NCBI GenBank assembly: GCA_019096065.1
Contig: JAGUCH010000004.1
Location: 1,178,001 to 1,242,000, forward strand
Direction of reading: 5' to 3'
DNA from: Paracyclopina nana
Taxonomy: Eukaryota > Arthropoda > Copepoda > Cyclopoida > Cyclopettidae
DNA length: 64,000 bases
Made by a program: the position numbers and the translations under genes. Position 1 is the stretch's first letter, and each line of letters starts with the position of its first letter. The notes under the pieces were generated by a model. That model did no database searches. It was not told the origin of the DNA and worked only from the letters and a program-made list of their open reading frames with translations. Of this stretch, positions 60,078-64,000 are shown piece by piece.

Positions 60078-60314
60078 CTAGCTAGCTTTCTTCTTCGGAG
60101 CTTCGGGGGCTTCGAGCTTGCTTTCCAAGCTCCTGATGTAGGCGATGGCGTGGTAGACCAGGGCCACGTCGTCCTTTTCTTGGGCTGACCCAGGGACAAG
60201 TGTCCGGAGGGCTTTGAGCTCCTTGTCCAAGCTCCTGGATTTGCGAGCCCTCCTGGAGTCCCTGGAGGCTTTGAAGACTCCGCCCGAGGAGTTGACGCGA
60301 AGAACTTTGATCAT
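60078..60314 (-). CDS. Divergent HLH protein 3 (78 aa)
   Basis: Intronless; CACCATGA start context. Residues 29-67 read SLDKELKALRTLVPG, loop SAQEKDD, VALVYHAIAYIRSLESKL. Helix 1 keeps LKxLxxLVP and helix 2 keeps the hydrophobic spacing and AIxYIxxLExxL, but the S-K-L-D-V block shared by the other three is gone. The stretch before helix 1 is Arg-rich (SRDSRRARKSR). This could be a residual basic region, but it does not show the ExxR DNA-contact pattern. It ends in a short Pro/Lys tail. The least certain of the four, but its length, compactness and setting fit the group. Confidence 0.7.
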   Translation of the reverse strand: MIKVLRVNSSGGVFKASRDSRRARKSRSLDKELKALRTLVPGSAQEKDDVALVYHAIAYIRSLESKLEAPEAPKKKAS

Positions 60315-62745
60315 GGTGTTATTGTTGTAAGGTCCTGATCAAGGGACGTTGAGAATGCGAATGGCGATGATCCTGGAGCAGAAAGCGCTTTTAATGTGGC
60401 AACGCGCGCATATCCACCACGCGGTGAAGGTTGGGACTGGGTGAAAGCCCTCGGACGCGTTGTTGAGCGTGGGAAATCCGGAATTGTTGTTGGCAACGAG
60501 GACACCTGCGAGTCCTCTGATCCCATCATCATGAAAAGGAACAACTGAACCATATGGCCAAATAGGCATTTTGCGACATGAGCAACATCATGGGAAATCT
60601 TTGTCCCCTCAGCATTTCTTCTTTTCAAAGAATCTTTTGAGTATCTTTTGGGTATCTTTTGAGCGACTTTGCAAAAAGCGAGCTATCTACGGGGTCTAAT
60701 TTGAGGGTCTCCTTATTCGGCAGAGCATAGTAAATTGAGCAAGATATGGAACTACTGTAGCATTTGCAGTCTGATTGGCTTCAATTGAGATAAGTTGTCA
60801 GAAGCGGTGCGCACAGTGTAAAGTAGGGTCTGAGTGAGTGCGGGCTTTCGGCAAAATATTCTACATATATTTTTAGGGCAGAATACTAAACTCAAAAAAG
60901 CTCTAAATAGAGGGTTTTCAGTTTTATAAGATCTAAGAGAAAGCCCTTTGCTGGTGAAGCAAATGCCCCGAAAATGGTAAAATATATTAAAGCTCCATCC
61001 AATCCTCCTTTCAAGTGAGTTGATCAACATCAAATTGTAGCATACATGAGGCTCAAACCTTTTTAAAACAGAAATAACCCTCAGAATTGACTTTGGATCC
61101 TTTTGTTTTTGCCAAAAGCTTTCGAATTCCAGCCTATGAGCTTTTTCCAACTGTAGACGAAAAGTTTACAGCGTTGATAAGAAGAAGCTTTTTGCTTATC
61201 AGAAATGCTGTTTAAACTCGTTCCATCGCTATTCTATATATGTAGCGAGTAGCCAAAGAAGTGTGGTGAAAAAACACGCCATGTCGTATGTACAGTAGTC
61301 CGAGCGGGAGAGTCGGATTTTATCGCTAATGGGGGAAATATTCCCCAAGCGTGGGAAGGGTCCGCGAGCAGCGTGGGTAAATTGGTGCTCTGGCTCAGAA
61401 ATAATAATCATCAGTCCATCTGTCGCGTGCACAATTGACGTAGCATTTCCATGTGTGCGATGGCGTCGTTTTTCAGCGCGGCTCATTTATGGACAGCGCC
61501 ACGCGCCTTTCATGCCAATCGATAACGACTCGGAAGCAAACCAAAGAAAGCGTCGTTTCTCTCCGCATGCAAGCGATGTCATATCCCAACCCTCCATGAT
61601 TACAACGGCAACGACGACGATGATGATTTTCGACTCGCGAAAAATGGCAGGACTCAAACTGGGCGATGTCCATTTGTCGCGTTTTGAGACCCGTCAATCG
61701 CCGGGATTAATTTGCATTTTGTCGGCAGTTGGCCAAGGGAAGATGAGGCTCGTTGGGCAACAAAAGTGGCGAAGAATGCGCCCATTATTCTGCGTCCACT
61801 TGGCTTTTTCGCCGGGGCGTCGCCGAGTCTGAGTTCCAATCGGGATTAGCCGATGATTGTGACAAATGCCACGGCCGAATAAAACGCGTTATTAACGTCT
61901 TCTTCTTCTTCCGGACGGGCCCGAGGCGTGACACGTCTGGAGACGCAGCCTATGGGCATGACAAGCGAGGAAAGTCACGGAATGAGAAAATCTCGCCTCC
62001 ATTCCCACGAGCACTCAACGGGTTGACAAAGAGGGAAACGAAGCTTCGCGGAATTGAAAACGGCCTCTTTTCCACTCATCAGCACGCGACGACTACTTCA
62101 GCCTGGGAACCGGACCGAAACACGGTGACATGCCCATGCAGTCGCACTTTAATGAACGCAAAGAGCAGCTATACATGTAGGGAGTGGCTCATCACGACAT
62201 GACACGTGCATTTTCCGAAATGCTCACCGATTCCGAACGTTTCGTTGTTCGGGCAAAAGTGCAGCCTAACGATCGGGCGAGCCACGTGGCCTCCGTGACC
62301 CCGAGCTGGCTCCGGCTCGGGTCTGACGATGGGGGAAGAGTAGCAATAATGATGTGCAATAAGTCGATCGTGCACGTGCGCACTTTGTTCGGTTTGTTTG
62401 TTCGCGAAACGAAGGGGGGGGAGCGCGCGCGCTGGCTGGCGCGCGGCGGAGGTTCGCGGAATTTAAATTGTCTATTTTTGTTTTGAAAATGCATTGGCAT
62501 TGACGAGATGCCTGGAACGATGGTAAAGCGCGAGGAGATCGTAAAGTGCCACCGCGGCCGCGGCAGGCCCCGAAAACGCGCCCCGCTGCGCGAGATTGGA
62601 GAGGCGCTCGCCCGCGCTCAGCGCTCCTCGCCAACGCGCGCATCGCAGCTCGCAGTCTCAGCCCGACTCAGTAATCAGTTGACTCGAATCGCGCGAACTC
62701 GACGCAGCCACGTCAAAACTCCAAATTCAAATTTCCAAACGCACG
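60315..62745. other. Intergenic region between divergent HLH genes 3 and 4
   Basis: The two genes are transcribed away from each other, so both promoters lie here. GC content rises towards 62.7 kb, with GCGCGC-rich DNA at 62423-62640 typical of a promoter or 5'UTR. A CACGTG E-box lies at 62284 and CACGTG-like words at 62205 and 62373, where bHLH factors could act. Long frames at 61329-61832 and 62508 onward are compositional. Confidence 0.5.
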
Positions 62746-63135
62746 ATGGTGGTCAAAGCGAAAACGCCTCCCCGACCCCGAAACTCCGAGGCCGACGAGG
62801 AGGACAGCAGCGACCCCGAGGTGGCCGCCCCGCAGCCCGCGGCCGACCCTCTGCGCGGCGTGTCGTCGAGCGGAGGACTCGGCAAAGCCAAGTCGACGGA
62901 GCTGGAGTTCTCAAGGCTAAAGCACCTGGTGCCTTCCATCTCGAAGAAGCAAAGCGTGTCCAAGCTCGACGTCATCTTGGAGGCCATTCGCTACATCGAC
63001 CAGCTGCAGGACCAGCTTCTGGAGCAGATGACGGAGCAGAGGCTGCACCCCAGCCTCGCCGCCGACCTCATCCTCGGCAAGGAAAATGCGCCCGGCGTGG
63101 ACAGCCTGCGACGACCTCAGCAGCCGCGCAAATGA
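62746..63135 (+). CDS. Id/Emc-like HLH protein 4 (129 aa)
   Basis: Intronless. Residues 53-91 form the HLH: LEFSRLKHLVPS, loop ISKKQS, VSKLDVILEAIRYIDQLQDQL, continued by EQMTEQRL. There is no basic region: the 50 residues before it are acidic and Pro-rich (EADEEDSSDPEV). This is the copy most like canonical Id/Emc in layout, with a C-terminal tail after the HLH. The highly conserved HVIDYIxDLQ of true Emc/Id helix 2 is replaced by LEAIRYIDQLQ, so I do not assign the symbol emc. The C-terminal tail contains GKENAPG, which resembles a KEN degron. Confidence 0.8.
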   Translation: MVVKAKTPPRPRNSEADEEDSSDPEVAAPQPAADPLRGVSSSGGLGKAKSTELEFSRLKHLVPSISKKQSVSKLDVILEAIRYIDQLQDQLLEQMTEQRLHPSLAADLILGKENAPGVDSLRRPQQPRK

Positions 63136-64000
63136 AAGGCCCTCGTCGTCGTCGTGGCCTTTGTACCGTCTCAAGTTCTGTGATACGCGCCAGGGCTCCG
63201 TTGTGGATCTCAACTTTCTCCCACGTTTCATTTCGAAGAATTACAACTCAGAAGAAGAAGACGTCGTCGTCGTTAATTCGTTGCCGCCGCCGCCAGAATT
63301 GGATCTTCGGCAACGCGACGGCTAGGACAATATATACTACTTATCATTATTCTCCATACACATATGACCACTACACTTCGATTTCAAGCTCTCTCTAGAA
63401 GTAGTTGTTGACTCGATAGAGCGCCATTGTCTGTGATTTACTGTAATAAAGCGATTATCGTAATAATGACACGGACTCGTCACATCCCATATAAAGGCTT
63501 TTTTTCGGCCATATCCATCATAAAACCACGTTACGTTTGTCAATGCAAAATTCCGTTCCCAGGGTCTTTTCTGAAAAGAGCTGCTGCTACTTTTGCGGCT
63601 TCCTGTTGGTTCCACCAATGGATCGGTATGATACATAGCATTATTGTTACGGGGCCACCTGTTTGCGGGAGAGAAATTTGGAATCGTGGTGGTGGTGGTG
63701 ACCTCTTGCCTCTTTCACACAAATGCCATCATGGATGGTGGTTTTGACGGTTTTCAAAGAGAGCAACTTTGGCTGAAAAAATCGTGGGGTCAAGCCGTGA
63801 CGAAAGGGAAATAACACCGAGAGCATCATCATCATTATTATTATAACATGGCTTGGCCACGCCAAAATCTCAAGAGTATGAATGACTTCTGATTCAAAAA
63901 AGGCAATTATATGCTGCTGTAGAAAGTTCCCTTATTCATGGCATGAAATCTCAACATCTTTTCTTGGCAGTAAATGACCAAAGTATGACTCGGCTGAAAA
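63136..64000 (+). other. 3'UTR of HLH gene 4 and intergenic DNA
   Basis: The 3'UTR is GC-rich with GTCGTC runs to about 63280 and then becomes AT-rich. No further gene is visible up to the window end. GGTGGTGGTGGTGA and ATCATCATCATTATTATT microsatellites lie at 63679 and 63824. Confidence 0.6.
63445..63450 (+). terminator. Poly(A) signal of HLH gene 4
   Basis: AATAAA in TGTAATAAAGCG, about 310 bp past the stop. Confidence 0.65.

Noticed and set aside
61329-61832. 167-codon frame upstream of HLH gene 4
   Set aside because: Overlapped by frames on the other strand, Arg/Ser-biased from GC-rich DNA; more likely promoter sequence.
62508-63398. 296-codon frame overlapping HLH gene 4
   Set aside because: It is frame-shifted relative to the HLH frame and consists of Arg/Ala/Pro low complexity.
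1-64000. tRNA, rRNA, CRISPR or reverse-transcriptase genes
   Set aside because: I looked for tRNA B-box words (GGTTCGAATCC), spaced direct repeats and polymerase motifs and found none that hold up.

Overview
This is a 64 kb stretch of a nuclear animal genome, almost certainly an arthropod. Genes are spliced, with GT/AG introns from about 53 bp to 4.6 kb. A Methuselah-type ectodomain gene (a family best known from arthropods) is present, and so are compact HLH genes, many short inverted-repeat elements and dozens of CTCF-like motifs. A crustacean is my best guess, but the sequence alone does not settle it. I saw no bacterial operons, tRNA, rRNA, CRISPR or intact viral or retrotransposon polymerase. 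All spliced models below were assembled by hand from reading frames and splice sites, and intron phases agree at every junction.

Left part (1-13.7 kb), gene-dense: WDR81 (BEACH protein, 3' part outside the window) runs leftward. It is divergent from ZC3H3 (CCCH zinc-finger mRNA export/processing factor), which is convergent with an ING1/2-type PHD-finger gene. Next come a decayed, partly tandem-duplicated fatty-acid-binding-protein locus and, on the minus strand, a highly divergent secreted PC2/furin-like subtilase with an intact catalytic triad but no normal propeptide.

Middle (17-43 kb), three large minus-strand genes: a 6-exon, 1169-aa low-complexity protein carrying a tandem RRM-like region that resembles retroelement Gag; a 2-exon, 359-aa secreted protein that looks like a Methuselah receptor ectodomain without its seven-helix part; and an 11-exon, 595-aa ankyrin-repeat protein with a poly(A) signal.

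Right part (43-64 kb), gene-poor, with four small intronless genes encoding HLH proteins without a basic DNA-binding region (Id/Extramacrochaetae type): 159, 77 and 78 aa on the minus strand and 129 aa on the plus strand. Between them lie a convergent pair of near-perfect CTCF-type sites, a tandem array of CTCF-like motifs, a tandem triplet of a dispersed ~110-160 bp module ending in such motifs, and a 1.02 kb foldback element with 118-bp inverted ends. The most interesting system is this cluster of dominant-negative-type HLH regulators set in insulator-like repeats.
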